A stretch of 64,000 nt of DNA from JABCPE02 sp963509715 (GTDB lineage: Bacteria > Bacteroidota > Bacteroidia > Flavobacteriales > Weeksellaceae). Within the stretch, counting starts at the first letter, position 1, and each line of letters starts with the position of its first letter. The DNA lies in NCBI GenBank assembly GCA_963509715.1, contig CAUPCB010000001.1:57434-121433 (forward strand). The letters run 5' to 3'. The notes under the pieces are model-generated. The model worked only from the letters and a program-made list of their open reading frames with translations, was not told where the DNA came from and searched no databases. Shown here in pieces: positions 16,867 to 26,151 of the stretch. A program made the position numbers and the translations under genes.

Positions 16867-18099
16867 ATGGATAATTTAGCATTAATCGAATCTTTTGGTG
16901 ATTTTAAAGATGAAAAAGGGATCAGTAAGATAGATTTGATGGCGATTATAGAAGATTCGCTAAAAACCTTGCTGAAAAAAAGATACGATTCTGATGACCA
17001 TTTTGATGTAATTGTAAACCCTGATAAGGGAGATTTTCAGATATTTTTGAATAAAAAAATCGTTGAAGACCAGATGTCAGAAGATGACGATTTGGAAATA
17101 GAAATCTCTGAAGCGAAAAAAATAGACCCTACATTCGAGGTGGGAGAGGAATTTACCCAAGAAATCCCATTGGCGCAATTAGGGCGAAGAAATATCTTGA
17201 CATTGAAACAAATTTTGGCAACAAAATTACAAGAGCATAATAATGCTACAATGTATGAAATGTTCAAGGATAGAATAGGTGAAGTGGTTGTAGGAGAAGT
17301 GCATCACATCCGTGGTAAGCAGGTTATCATCTTGGATGATGAAGGGAATGAATACATTTTACCAAAAGAAAACCAGATTCCAACAGATTTCTTCAAGAAA
17401 GGAGAAAGCATTAGAGCGGTGATTGAAAAAGTTGATTTCAAAGGTTCTAAACCTCAGATTATCATTTCAAGAACAGCACCTAAGTTTTTGGAAAAACTTT
17501 TAGAGTTAGAAATTCCAGAAATATTGGATGGAACTATCATCTTGAAAAAAGCAGTAAGAATCCCAGGTGAAAAAGCTAAAATCGCTGTAGATGCCTTGGA
17601 CGAAAGAATAGACCCTGTGGGTGCTTGTGTAGGTGTGAAAGGTTCTAGAATTCACGGCGTGGTGAGAGAACTTAGAAATGAAAATATTGATGTAATCCAG
17701 TGGTCTAAGAACCCAGAAGTATTGGTGAAAAGAGCACTAGGAGGTGTGGAAATCAACAAGGTGGAAATCAATGAAGAAGACCACTATGCACTAGTATACG
17801 CTCCAGTGGAAGAGATTTCAAAAATCATCGGAAAACAAGGGCAGAATATCAAACTGGCTTCTTGGCTTACAGATTATGAAATAGATGTGTATAGAGAAAA
17901 ACAAGAAGATGATGATGTAGAGCTGAAAGAGTTTGATGATGAAATCGAGCAGTGGATTATAGATGAATTTACAAAAGTAGGGCTGGATACAGCGAGAAGT
18001 GTCCTAGACAAGGATACAGATGTATTGCTAAACTTAGTAGATTTAGAAGAAGAGACAATAGAAGAGGTTAAGAAAATCTTGAGAGAAGAATTGGAATAA
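16867..18099 (+). CDS. nusA: Transcription termination/antitermination factor NusA
   Basis: The 410-residue protein binds RNA polymerase and nascent RNA, promoting pausing, termination and antitermination. Visible parts in order are the N-terminal polymerase-binding domain (about 1-125, with DLMAIIEDSLKTLLKKRY), an S1 domain (about 130-200, GEVVVGEVHHIRGKQVIILDDEGNEYILP), and two KH domains (about 230-345) with RIDPVGACVGVKGSRIHGVVRELRNE split across the first and EISKIIGKQGQNIKLAS in the second. An acidic tail follows, without the extra C-terminal repeats of enterobacterial NusA. Length is usual for Bacteroidota. Confidence 0.97.
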   Translation: MDNLALIESFGDFKDEKGISKIDLMAIIEDSLKTLLKKRYDSDDHFDVIVNPDKGDFQIFLNKKIVEDQMSEDDDLEIEISEAKKIDPTFEVGEEFTQEIPLAQLGRRNILTLKQILATKLQEHNNATMYEMFKDRIGEVVVGEVHHIRGKQVIILDDEGNEYILPKENQIPTDFFKKGESIRAVIEKVDFKGSKPQIIISRTAPKFLEKLLELEIPEILDGTIILKKAVRIPGEKAKIAVDALDERIDPVGACVGVKGSRIHGVVRELRNENIDVIQWSKNPEVLVKRALGGVEINKVEINEEDHYALVYAPVEEISKIIGKQGQNIKLASWLTDYEIDVYREKQEDDDVELKEFDDEIEQWIIDEFTKVGLDTARSVLDKDTDVLLNLVDLEEETIEEVKKILREELE

Positions 18100-18176
18100 A
18101 TCTTCTTTGTCTAAAATATAATAGAATAAACAAAAAAACAAAAGTATTCAGCTTTGGCTGAACAAAAAGTAAAAAT

Positions 18177-20846
18177 ATGCCAAAAATCAGATTAAATAAA
18201 GCAGCAAAGGAACTTAATATTTCCATTCCAAGGGCAGTAGAGTTTTTGCAGAGTAAAGGGTTTGAGATTGATAGCAATCCCAATGTGTTGTTGGAAGCAG
18301 AGGCTTTCTCCGCATTAGAGCAGGAATTTGCAGCTGATAAGAAGCAGAAAGAGGCTTCACAGGAGGTGGTGATTTCTAAAGTTCCAGAGGTGAAATTAGA
18401 AACAGAAGAACCAAAAGCTCCTGAAGTGATTAAGGCTCAAGCTCCTAAAACTAAGATTATAGGCAAAATAGATCTGGAGGCGAAGCCTAAAAAAGAAAAA
18501 GAAGTGGAAGCAGCTTCTCCAAAAGAAGTTGTGAAAGAGGAAGTTGTAGCTCCTAAACCAGAAATTATAAAAGAGAAAAAAACTGAACCTAAGGCTGAGC
18601 CAAAACCAAAAGCAGAGCCTAAGGCAGAGGTAAAACCTGTTGTGGATACTGAAGAATCTTCCGAACCAGAGAAGATAGAAACAAAATATCAAAAACTGGA
18701 CGGACCAAAAATCCTTCAGACCGAGAAAATAGATTTGTCTCAGTTTGAAACCAAACCAAAACCTTCTGACAAGAAGAAACAAAGAAAAAGAATCCAAAAA
18801 CTTGCTGGAGAGGATGCTAAACCAGCGAATAACAAAGCGGGAGCGGATAAAAAATTTGCTAAAGATAAGCCACAAGGAGGAAACCGCGATAAAGGAGGTA
18901 AAAAAGGAGGAAAGAGAGAACGCGTAATGCCTGTGGAGCTTACAGATGAGCAAGTAAAAAATCAAATCAAAGAAACTTTGGAAAAACTTACTAACAAAGG
19001 TGGTAAGTCCAAAGGAGCTAAACACAGAAAAGAAAAAAGAAATTTCCGTAGAGAGCAAGATGAGCTTCAGCAGGAGCTAGAAGCACAAGATAGAACTCTG
19101 AAAGTTACTGAGTTCATCACAGTGAACGAGCTTGCGGCTCTTATGGATGTGAATCCTACAGAGGTTATCTCTGCATGTTTCTCCCTCGGGGTCATGGTAA
19201 CCATGAACCAAAGATTGGAAGCAGATATTCTGACATTAGTAGCAGATGAATTTGGGTATAAAATAGAATTTTCTGATGCTGATTTGGAAGATAACTCAGA
19301 AGAGGAAGTTGAAGACAGCGAAGAAGATTTATTGCCAAGAGCACCTATCGTTACTGTAATGGGACATGTGGATCACGGTAAAACATCATTGCTGGACTAC
19401 ATCAGAAAAACGAATGTTATCGCTGGTGAGTCGGGAGGAATTACCCAGCACATCGGTGCATACAGCGTTCAGCTGGAGAATGGCAGACACATTACTTTCT
19501 TGGATACTCCTGGGCACGAGGCGTTTACAGCGATGAGAGCCAGAGGAGCGCAGGTAACGGATGTAGCAATCATCGTTATCGCAGCCGATGATGAGGTGAT
19601 GCCACAGACCAAAGAGGCGATTTCCCACGCACAGGCGGCAGGCGTACCTATGATTATTGCGTTAAACAAAGTAGATAAACCTAATGCCAATCCAGATAAA
19701 ATCCGTGAGCAGCTTTCAGGATTGAATATCTTGGTGGAAGAATGGGGAGGAAATGTTCAGTCACAGGAGATTTCAGCTAAATTTGGTAATAATGTAGATT
19801 TACTTTTAGATAAAGTTCTCCTTCAAGCAGATTTATTAGAATTGAAAGCCAATCCAAATAAACCTGCATCAGGAGTAGTGATAGAGGCATCTTTGGATAA
19901 AGGAAGAGGTTATGTTTCTACACTTTTAGTTCAGGCAGGAACACTCAAAGTAGGAGATTATGTCCTTGCTGGGAAAAACCACGGTAAAGTAAAAGCGATG
20001 CTGGATGAAAGAGGGCACAACCTTCAGAAAGTAGGACCTTCTACGCCAGTGACAATCTTAGGTTTAGATGGAGCGCCTACGGCAGGGGATAAATTTAAGG
20101 TTTATGAAGATGAAAGAGAAGCAAAATCCATCGCAAATAAGAGAGAACAGCTCCAAAGAGAGCAGACAATAAGAACGAAGAAACATTTGACTCTGGACGA
20201 AATCGGACGAAGAATAGCTCTTGGAGATTTCAAAGAGCTGAACATTATCCTAAAAGGAGATGTGGATGGTTCTGTAGAAGCCCTTACGGATATGCTTCAG
20301 AGATTATCAACAGAGGAAATCCAAATCAATATCCTTCACAAAGGTGTAGGACAGATTACAGAGAGCGACATCTTGCTTGCGACAGCTTCGGATGCTATCG
20401 TTATCGGATTTAATGTAAGAGCTGGAGCAAATGCAAAAGACCTTGCAGAGAAAGAAGAGATAGAAATCAGAACTTATTCCGTAATCTATGATGCCATAGA
20501 TGATGTGAAAGAAGCGATGGAAGGAATGCTTTCGCCAGAGATTAGAGAACAAGTGGTGGGTAATGTAGAAATCCGTGAAGTGTTCAAAATCTCTAAAGTG
20601 GGAAGTATCGCAGGATGTATGGTGCTTTCTGGTAAGGTGACAAGAAATTCTAAAGTTCGTCTATTGAGAGACGGAATCGTGAAATACGATGGCGAGCTGG
20701 AAAGCCTTAAACGCTACAAGGATGATGTAAAAGAAGTGACCAAAGGCTATGAATGTGGTCTTAACCTAAAAGGCTATAATGATATAGAAGTAGGTGACCT
20801 TCTTGAAATCTACGAAGAAGTAGCGATTAAGAAAAAACTGAAATAA
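18177..20846 (+). CDS. infB: Translation initiation factor IF-2
   Basis: The 889-residue GTPase brings initiator tRNA to the 30S subunit. An N-terminal IF2_N helix domain (about 1-50, ISIPRAVEFLQSKGFEID) is followed by a long charged Lys/Glu/Pro/Ala-rich linker (about 60-310). A second IF2_N-like piece follows (EFITVNELAALMDVNPTEVISAC). The G domain starts with GHVDHGKTSLLD at about residue 396 and continues with DTPGHEAFTAMR and ALNKVDKPN; domains II-IV end the protein. The linker's repetitive codon use is normal for IF-2. It is the last gene of the operon and is followed by a strong terminator. Confidence 0.98.
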   Translation: MPKIRLNKAAKELNISIPRAVEFLQSKGFEIDSNPNVLLEAEAFSALEQEFAADKKQKEASQEVVISKVPEVKLETEEPKAPEVIKAQAPKTKIIGKIDLEAKPKKEKEVEAASPKEVVKEEVVAPKPEIIKEKKTEPKAEPKPKAEPKAEVKPVVDTEESSEPEKIETKYQKLDGPKILQTEKIDLSQFETKPKPSDKKKQRKRIQKLAGEDAKPANNKAGADKKFAKDKPQGGNRDKGGKKGGKRERVMPVELTDEQVKNQIKETLEKLTNKGGKSKGAKHRKEKRNFRREQDELQQELEAQDRTLKVTEFITVNELAALMDVNPTEVISACFSLGVMVTMNQRLEADILTLVADEFGYKIEFSDADLEDNSEEEVEDSEEDLLPRAPIVTVMGHVDHGKTSLLDYIRKTNVIAGESGGITQHIGAYSVQLENGRHITFLDTPGHEAFTAMRARGAQVTDVAIIVIAADDEVMPQTKEAISHAQAAGVPMIIALNKVDKPNANPDKIREQLSGLNILVEEWGGNVQSQEISAKFGNNVDLLLDKVLLQADLLELKANPNKPASGVVIEASLDKGRGYVSTLLVQAGTLKVGDYVLAGKNHGKVKAMLDERGHNLQKVGPSTPVTILGLDGAPTAGDKFKVYEDEREAKSIANKREQLQREQTIRTKKHLTLDEIGRRIALGDFKELNIILKGDVDGSVEALTDMLQRLSTEEIQINILHKGVGQITESDILLATASDAIVIGFNVRAGANAKDLAEKEEIEIRTYSVIYDAIDDVKEAMEGMLSPEIREQVVGNVEIREVFKISKVGSIAGCMVLSGKVTRNSKVRLLRDGIVKYDGELESLKRYKDDVKEVTKGYECGLNLKGYNDIEVGDLLEIYEEVAIKKKLK

Positions 20847-20865
20847 ATTTTATTAGATTAGTAGA

Positions 20866-20902
20866 AAAAAACTTTGGCAAGACTCTTTTGTCAAAGTTTT
20901 TT
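20866..20902 (+). terminator. Terminator after infB
   Basis: A 15-bp stem with one G-T pair (20866-20880 with 20888-20902), loop of 7, ends in a run of six T. It closes the rimP-nusA-infB transcript. Confidence 0.85.
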
Positions 20903-20922
20903 CATTTATGGATGGATTTAGT

Positions 20923-20930
20923 TATTTTTG
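20923..20930 (+). promoter_or_regulatory. Predicted -7 element for the GT2 gene at 20947
   Basis: TATTTTTG matches TAnnTTTG and ends 16 bases before the predicted GTG start, giving a very short leader. The -33 region has only a T-run. Confidence 0.45.
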
Positions 20931-20946
20931 CTAAAAAAATAAAATC

Positions 20947-21939
20947 GTGGATGTTTCTATTTCCATCATTGTTGCTATCTATAACCGCAGGGACGAACTC
21001 ACAGAACTGCTGGACTCGCTTCTTGTCCAAGAGGATAAGGATTTTGAAATAGTCATAGTAGATGACGGCTCTTCCGTGGAGCTGCTTCCTGTGGTGGATT
21101 TGTATCAAGGGAAACTAGACATTCAGTATTTCAAAAAACAAAATTCAGGGCCAGGGCTCAGCCGAAATTACGGAGCAGAACGAGCTAAAAACAGCTGGCT
21201 GGTTTTCTTGGATAGCGATGTAGTTGTCCCAAGGGATTACATTAAAAACATTAAAAATAATCTCCAAACCGAACCGACTGACGCCTTTGGTGGAGCGGAT
21301 AAAGCCGATGAAAACTTTTCCAATCTACAAAAGGCAATTTCCTATTCCATGACTTCGGTTTTTACAACAGGGGGAATTCGTGGAAGCAAGAAAGCAGTCA
21401 GTAAATTTCAGCCCAGAAGTTTTAACATGGGAGTGAATAAGGCGGTGTTTTCGGCAGTGGGAGGTTTCTCGGATATGAGAATCGGCGAAGACCCAGACCT
21501 TTCCATGAGGCTTTGGGAAAATGGCTTCAGCACTTGTTTTTACGAAAATATAGCAGTCTATCACAAACGGCGAACGAGCCTGAAAAAATTCTCAAAACAG
21601 GTCTATCAGTTTGGTGTTGCCAGACCCATTCTCAACCAGCGGCATCCTCAATATACGAAACCTACTTTTTGGTTTCCATCCTTGTTTTTATTAGGGTTTT
21701 TAGGAAGTTTTCTGCTTGTTTTTTGGACAAAAATACCGCTTCTGCTGTATGCTTTTTATACTTTATTGATATTCGTACATTCGTTATTTAAGATGAAAAG
21801 CCTGCCGATTTCGGTGCTGACCATTGTCACCACTTATGTCCAGATGTTTTCCTACGGCTGGGGATTTCTTAATTCTTGGACAAAACTGAATATCCTCAAC
21901 CAAACGCCTAAAAAGGCTTTCCCTACACATTTTTATTAA
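20947..21939 (+). CDS. GT2 family glycosyltransferase with C-terminal membrane helices
   Basis: The 330-residue protein begins at a GTG codon; an in-frame stop at 20932 leaves no room for a longer form. Residues 1-230 are a GT-A domain: VSIIVAIYNRRDELTELLDSL, the IVIVDDGSSVELLPV nucleotide-binding site, and VFLDSDVVVPRDYI with the metal-binding Asp residues. GEDPDLSMRLWENGF is the acceptor/base motif region. Two hydrophobic helices (about 238-262 and 265-315, the second long or paired) anchor it in the membrane. Donor and acceptor are unknown; it is not in a sugar operon. It converges on the MscS gene with 9 bases between stops. Confidence 0.88.
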   Translation: MDVSISIIVAIYNRRDELTELLDSLLVQEDKDFEIVIVDDGSSVELLPVVDLYQGKLDIQYFKKQNSGPGLSRNYGAERAKNSWLVFLDSDVVVPRDYIKNIKNNLQTEPTDAFGGADKADENFSNLQKAISYSMTSVFTTGGIRGSKKAVSKFQPRSFNMGVNKAVFSAVGGFSDMRIGEDPDLSMRLWENGFSTCFYENIAVYHKRRTSLKKFSKQVYQFGVARPILNQRHPQYTKPTFWFPSLFLLGFLGSFLLVFWTKIPLLLYAFYTLLIFVHSLFKMKSLPISVLTIVTTYVQMFSYGWGFLNSWTKLNILNQTPKKAFPTHFY

Positions 21940-21948
21940 AGGAAAAGT

Positions 21949-22833
21949 TTAGTTTTTATTGATTTTTATTTCTTTGTCAAAGATATTTACGCCGCCTTTT
22001 ACACCAAAATCCAGCGTAGTCACGGGGTAGGCTAGACAAATCCCTTCCTTGTCAAAGCGTTTCTTTATTCGTATGATGGCTTCGTTCATGGCTTCGTAGA
22101 AATCATCATTGGTTTCAAATTTTATCCAAAACCGAAGTACAAAATCAAGTGTAGAATTTCCGATATTTGTGAAATATAGATCCACTTTTTCATCAGGAAG
22201 CAGAGTTTTTATTTTCTTGATTTCATCAAGAGCGGTAGCCTGCACAAACTCCAAATCATCTCCAAAAGAAACGCCTGTTTTTAGGATAATTCTCCTTTTT
22301 TTCAAAGTGGAAAAATTGGTAAATGTTCCGCTGTAAATAATTTGATTTGGGATAAAAACATCCTGCCCAGGAATGGTTCTTATGGTCGTAGTTATCAGGC
22401 TGACCTGCGTGACAATGCCGTATTTATCATCTATCTCCACCCAGTCGCCCTCCTTGTATGGGCTGTGGGTTTTCAGAAGCAGTCCCGCAAAGATATTAGA
22501 TGCCACATCTTTGAAGGCGAAACCAGCGATAATTCCCACAATTCCAGCTCCTGCAAGCAGATGCGAGAAAACTTTGTCTAGTCCCAAAAGTTCCAAAGCG
22601 AGATAAACTCCTGAAAACAGGAAGAAACAATAAACCGTAGAAGCGATGATATGGGCGATGTTTGTATGAACCTTAAAAGCTCGGCGGCTGATTCTTTTGG
22701 CTATCTTAGCTAAAAAGATAAACAAAATAAGCACGATGACCGCCTCCATTATTTTTGGCAGGAAATGCACGATGGATACTTCCCAGTTTTCTAATACTTT
22801 TTCTATTTCTATGCCCATTAGGGAATCTTTCAT
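21949..22833 (-). CDS. MscS-family mechanosensitive channel
   Basis: The 294-residue protein (from the chosen ATG at 22833) is an inner-membrane channel that releases solutes on hypo-osmotic shock. Three hydrophobic segments lie in the first 120 residues; the pore-lining helix is AGAGIVGIIAGFAFKDVASN, followed by IFAGLLL. The beta domain contains EGDWVEIDDKYGIVTQVSLITT and the family's VFIPNQII. An ATG 33 bases further upstream (22866) would overlap the helicase gene; the chosen start leaves a 22-base gap and resembles the normal N-terminus. It is probably co-transcribed with the helicase gene. Confidence 0.93.
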   Translation of the reverse strand: MKDSLMGIEIEKVLENWEVSIVHFLPKIMEAVIVLILFIFLAKIAKRISRRAFKVHTNIAHIIASTVYCFFLFSGVYLALELLGLDKVFSHLLAGAGIVGIIAGFAFKDVASNIFAGLLLKTHSPYKEGDWVEIDDKYGIVTQVSLITTTIRTIPGQDVFIPNQIIYSGTFTNFSTLKKRRIILKTGVSFGDDLEFVQATALDEIKKIKTLLPDEKVDLYFTNIGNSTLDFVLRFWIKFETNDDFYEAMNEAIIRIKKRFDKEGICLAYPVTTLDFGVKGGVNIFDKEIKINKN

Positions 22834-22855
22834 AATGTTATTTTTTTGGTTAAAA

Positions 22856-25800
22856 CTATTCATCAAAATAAATAAGCTTTGTTTCTATGATCTTTTTGCC
22901 CGTTTTTTCTAGGGCGTTTTGGTAATCTTTCACCTGTTTTTGGTGTTTTTCTCTTTCTTCTTCTCCTGTTTTGAAATCAACAATAATGTAGCCCTCATCC
23001 GTTTTTATGACACGGTCTGGTCGGTAGAATTTTTGCTCTCCATCCTCCAAAGTGATGAGAATTTCTCTTTCATTGATGATTTCTTTCTCGTTTCCACTGA
23101 AATATGGAGCGTATTTTTCATCATTTAGAACTGGTGAAATTCTCTTTGTGATGATTTCTTTTTCTTTCTTGGTAATTGTTCCCGAACGGAAAAAACTCTC
23201 CAAGACTTTTTCCATATCATCCTTGTGGTTTATTTTCGCTAAAATATCGTGAATGAGAAGACCCATTCTTGTTTTCTCTTTTCGTTTTTGATAACTTTTG
23301 GATGGTGTGGCGATTTGGATATTAGCCAGTGATTCTCCTTGTTTGTGGATGGATGAGATGCTTATCGTTGCCCATTCTTTTTTCTTTTGTTTTGTTTTTT
23401 TTCTGAGCAGCTCCTCATTTGTTTCAAATAAATCAAAGTTGTCCTCATTTTCCGTATTGTATTGATCTACAAAGTCAAATATTTCCAAATAATTTGCCGA
23501 ATTGTTTGGTTTTTGCAGATAAAGGAAAAGCTGTTCCACAGGGCGTGTGGTGGCTACATACTGCACACAGAGGCGGTCGATGAAGTTTTTATAGACATTC
23601 TCACTGTTGAATATTTGGATGTCCTCATCATAGGTTTCTAAACCTTTATCAAAGCCTGAGATATTCACCGCGCAGAGAGCGTTTTCTCCCTTCAAATCAT
23701 ACCATTCTGTGAATTTAGAATCTTGGCTTTTGTTTTCCATCGGTAGGAAGACCACAGGGAATTCCAGTCCTTTGGCTTTATGGATGGTCATTATCTGCAC
23801 GGCATCTATATTTTCGGAAGCTTGGATGGAGATGTTTTGACCTTCCTCCTCCCAGAATTTTAGGAAATCTTTCAGGGTCATTCCTGTGTTTTGGGAAAAA
23901 CCATAGAGCATTTCTAAGAAATTGAGAATGAAGTCCATTTCCTTGTCTTCGGCAGAAAATTCATAAACGAAATGTTCTATGAAGTTGTAAAGGTTGAGGT
24001 TTGGAATATGGGAATGTGCTAAATCCAGCCCGTATCTTTTTTTGATAAAGTCAAATGTTTCCTGCAGCCCTTCAATGGCCAAAATCTCCAGCATCTCTAC
24101 TGAAAAATCATGGATTTTGATTCGCCCTAAATCATTGAGATAATAGAACAGCATCACCAGAAATTTTTTGCTTTTCGGCGTGGCTGTCCAGTTTAGAAAT
24201 TCTATCAGAGCATTCAGGGTTTTAGAGAGATTGAGGGTAAGCCCTCGTTCGGAGATGGTTTTTATAAAGGTTTTTTCTCCATTGTACAGTACTTCTCTGC
24301 TTCCCAAAAGCTGAGAATAGTTGAATATATCATTATTCCCTCTGCACAAGATGGTAATATCCGAGAATCTAAAGCCGTTATCCAGACACTGCTGGATGTC
24401 CTGCTGCATCTGGTCTGCGGTATCTTGGTAGGAATCTTCTTTTTTGGCGTTTTCTATCAGATTTACTCTTACTCTTCCGTCGATATTGGTTTTGGCTTCC
24501 TGCTGGGCTTTTTCGCCGAAAATTTCTTTATGCTCAAAATCTCCCAGCTCGGATATATATTGGTAAAGTTCATTATTAAACCTCACGATGTTTCTCGCAC
24601 TTCGGTAGTTTTCTTTTAGTGAAATAACATCGGCAGGGACAGGCGCATTTTCTTTATGATTGATGATATTCAGCATCAGCTGGCTTTCTCCTCCACGAAA
24701 ACGGTAAATGCTCTGTTTAGGGTCTCCCACGAGGGTGAAACTCGTATTGTCCGAAGAAATCGTGTGGTCTCGCAGCGGTAGGAAATTCTGCCATTGCAGC
24801 GCCGAAGTATCCTGAAACTCATCAAAGAAGTAGTGCAGATACCGAGTTCCCACTTTTTCGTAAATGAAAGCCGAAGGCTCATTTTTCAGGTTTTCATTGA
24901 TAATAATATTAAATTTAGAAAGCAGAACCAAGTCGTTTTCTTCCTCTATTTTGGCAAGTTCATCTTGGATTTCCTTATTTACCCGAAGCGGAAGCAGGGC
25001 GTGAAGAATTTTTTCTTTTTTCTGCATCAGGATGTAATTGCTAATGAGGTTTCTCCTGCTTTCCATCAAATGGCTGAGGATATCAAAAACATCCTGCTCT
25101 TTTTGTTTTGACTTATATGAAGCACCTTTTTCAAAAACTGCCAGTGCAGACTCTTCGCTAGATGGGAAAGGGAAATCTTTTCGTTCCTTGTTGTAGAACT
25201 TAGCCACTTCATGGAAAAACTTGGCAATGCTGTTTCTCCCTCCGCCTGAGAAATCCTCTATTTCCAGACCTCTTTCTTTGATAAGGGATATCGTATCCTG
25301 CGCTATTTTCACCGAATCTTTTTTGATTTCGATAAGGTTTTTTCTGATGTTGTTTTTGGTGTTTTCGTAGGCTTCCCAGTCAAAATCTTTATTCTCCAAA
25401 AGCCTTTTGTAGTGGATATCTTTTACAAATTCCTTTGCCGATTGGTAGAGCGTTTGGCTCAGATTTACCCGCTCGTTATTATCCAAACTATAATTTACAA
25501 AATCTATGAAAGTCTCCGATACCTTTTTGTCTCCGCCTATCTTGTCCAGCATCTGGTCTACGGCTTCTATCAGATAAGGTTCGGGCTGAATTTCCAAATT
25601 AAAATTCTGCGCCAGTCCCAGCTCATAGGAAAAAGAACGCACCAATTTAGAATTAAATCTATCTATCGTGCCGATGTTCAGCATGGAGTAGTGGTGCAGA
25701 ATATAGTCCAGAACCGCTTGGGAACGGCGGTGCAGCTCATCGATAGGGATATTTTTGCCCTGTTGGTGGAATTTTTCCTGTATATCTAGCAGTTCGCGAC

Positions 25801-26017
25801 ATTGGGCATAATTTTCAGCGGTGAATTTTCCCAGCCACTGGAGTATTCGCTCTTTCATTTCATTGGCAGCCTTGTTGGTAAAGGTAAGGGCGATGATATG
25901 CCGAACAGCATCTGGCTCGCTGGGATTTTCCAGACAAAGCATTAGAAGTCTCTGCACGAGGGTATAAGTTTTGCCCGACCCAGCCGAGGCATTGATGACA
26001 GTATAAGTGGATTTCAT
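22856..26017 (-). CDS. AddA/RecB-type UvrD-family helicase with C-terminal nuclease domain
   Basis: The 1053-residue protein has a superfamily 1A helicase core: Walker A SAGSGKT at residues 11-17, LTFTNKAANEMKERI, the DEFQDTS Walker B, GDPKQSIYRFRGG, LKENYRS and MTIHKAKGLEFPVVFLP. The C-terminus (about 930-1053) has the PD-(D/E)XK nuclease signature YRPDRV...VDFKTG. Such proteins resect double-strand DNA ends for recombination, usually with a second subunit (AddB) encoded nearby, but none is in this window. I chose the ATG at 26017 because a TAnnTTTG element lies at 26036-26043, inside the coding region of the longer version that starts at 26065. Confidence 0.92.
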   Translation of the reverse strand: MKSTYTVINASAGSGKTYTLVQRLLMLCLENPSEPDAVRHIIALTFTNKAANEMKERILQWLGKFTAENYAQCRELLDIQEKFHQQGKNIPIDELHRRSQAVLDYILHHYSMLNIGTIDRFNSKLVRSFSYELGLAQNFNLEIQPEPYLIEAVDQMLDKIGGDKKVSETFIDFVNYSLDNNERVNLSQTLYQSAKEFVKDIHYKRLLENKDFDWEAYENTKNNIRKNLIEIKKDSVKIAQDTISLIKERGLEIEDFSGGGRNSIAKFFHEVAKFYNKERKDFPFPSSEESALAVFEKGASYKSKQKEQDVFDILSHLMESRRNLISNYILMQKKEKILHALLPLRVNKEIQDELAKIEEENDLVLLSKFNIIINENLKNEPSAFIYEKVGTRYLHYFFDEFQDTSALQWQNFLPLRDHTISSDNTSFTLVGDPKQSIYRFRGGESQLMLNIINHKENAPVPADVISLKENYRSARNIVRFNNELYQYISELGDFEHKEIFGEKAQQEAKTNIDGRVRVNLIENAKKEDSYQDTADQMQQDIQQCLDNGFRFSDITILCRGNNDIFNYSQLLGSREVLYNGEKTFIKTISERGLTLNLSKTLNALIEFLNWTATPKSKKFLVMLFYYLNDLGRIKIHDFSVEMLEILAIEGLQETFDFIKKRYGLDLAHSHIPNLNLYNFIEHFVYEFSAEDKEMDFILNFLEMLYGFSQNTGMTLKDFLKFWEEEGQNISIQASENIDAVQIMTIHKAKGLEFPVVFLPMENKSQDSKFTEWYDLKGENALCAVNISGFDKGLETYDEDIQIFNSENVYKNFIDRLCVQYVATTRPVEQLFLYLQKPNNSANYLEIFDFVDQYNTENEDNFDLFETNEELLRKKTKQKKKEWATISISSIHKQGESLANIQIATPSKSYQKRKEKTRMGLLIHDILAKINHKDDMEKVLESFFRSGTITKKEKEIITKRISPVLNDEKYAPYFSGNEKEIINEREILITLEDGEQKFYRPDRVIKTDEGYIIVDFKTGEEEREKHQKQVKDYQNALEKTGKKIIETKLIYFDE

Positions 26018-26035
26018 TTTTAGGAAAAATTTTCT

Positions 26036-26043
26036 CAAAAGTA
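26036..26043 (-). promoter_or_regulatory. Predicted -7 element of the AddA-like gene
   Basis: The minus strand reads TACTTTTG, matching TAnnTTTG, 18 bases upstream of the ATG at 26017. It decides the start: a transcript beginning near 26030 could not encode the upstream ATG at 26065. Confidence 0.55.
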
Positions 26044-26100
26044 AGTAAAAAAAAAATCCCTTCAAATAGAAAATAATTTTTAGAATTCATAGGTTTTCGT

Positions 26101-26108
26101 TAGATTTG
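26101..26108 (+). promoter_or_regulatory. Predicted -7 element of eno
   Basis: TAGATTTG matches TAnnTTTG, 43 bases upstream of the eno ATG. The -33 region has TTTTT rather than TTTG. Confidence 0.5.
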
Positions 26109-26151
26109 TGAAACGAATAAAAATTAATTATAACATTAAGAAAATATTAAA

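Noticed and set aside
18396..19058. Minus-strand open frame of 220 codons opposite infB
   Set aside because: It mirrors the lysine/glutamate-rich linker of IF-2, giving a Phe/Leu/Ser-rich shadow with no family resemblance.
26018..26065. Upstream ATG giving a 1069-residue AddA-like protein
   Set aside because: A promoter element at 26036-26043 lies inside the extension, and the Walker A start of the family fits the ATG at 26017.
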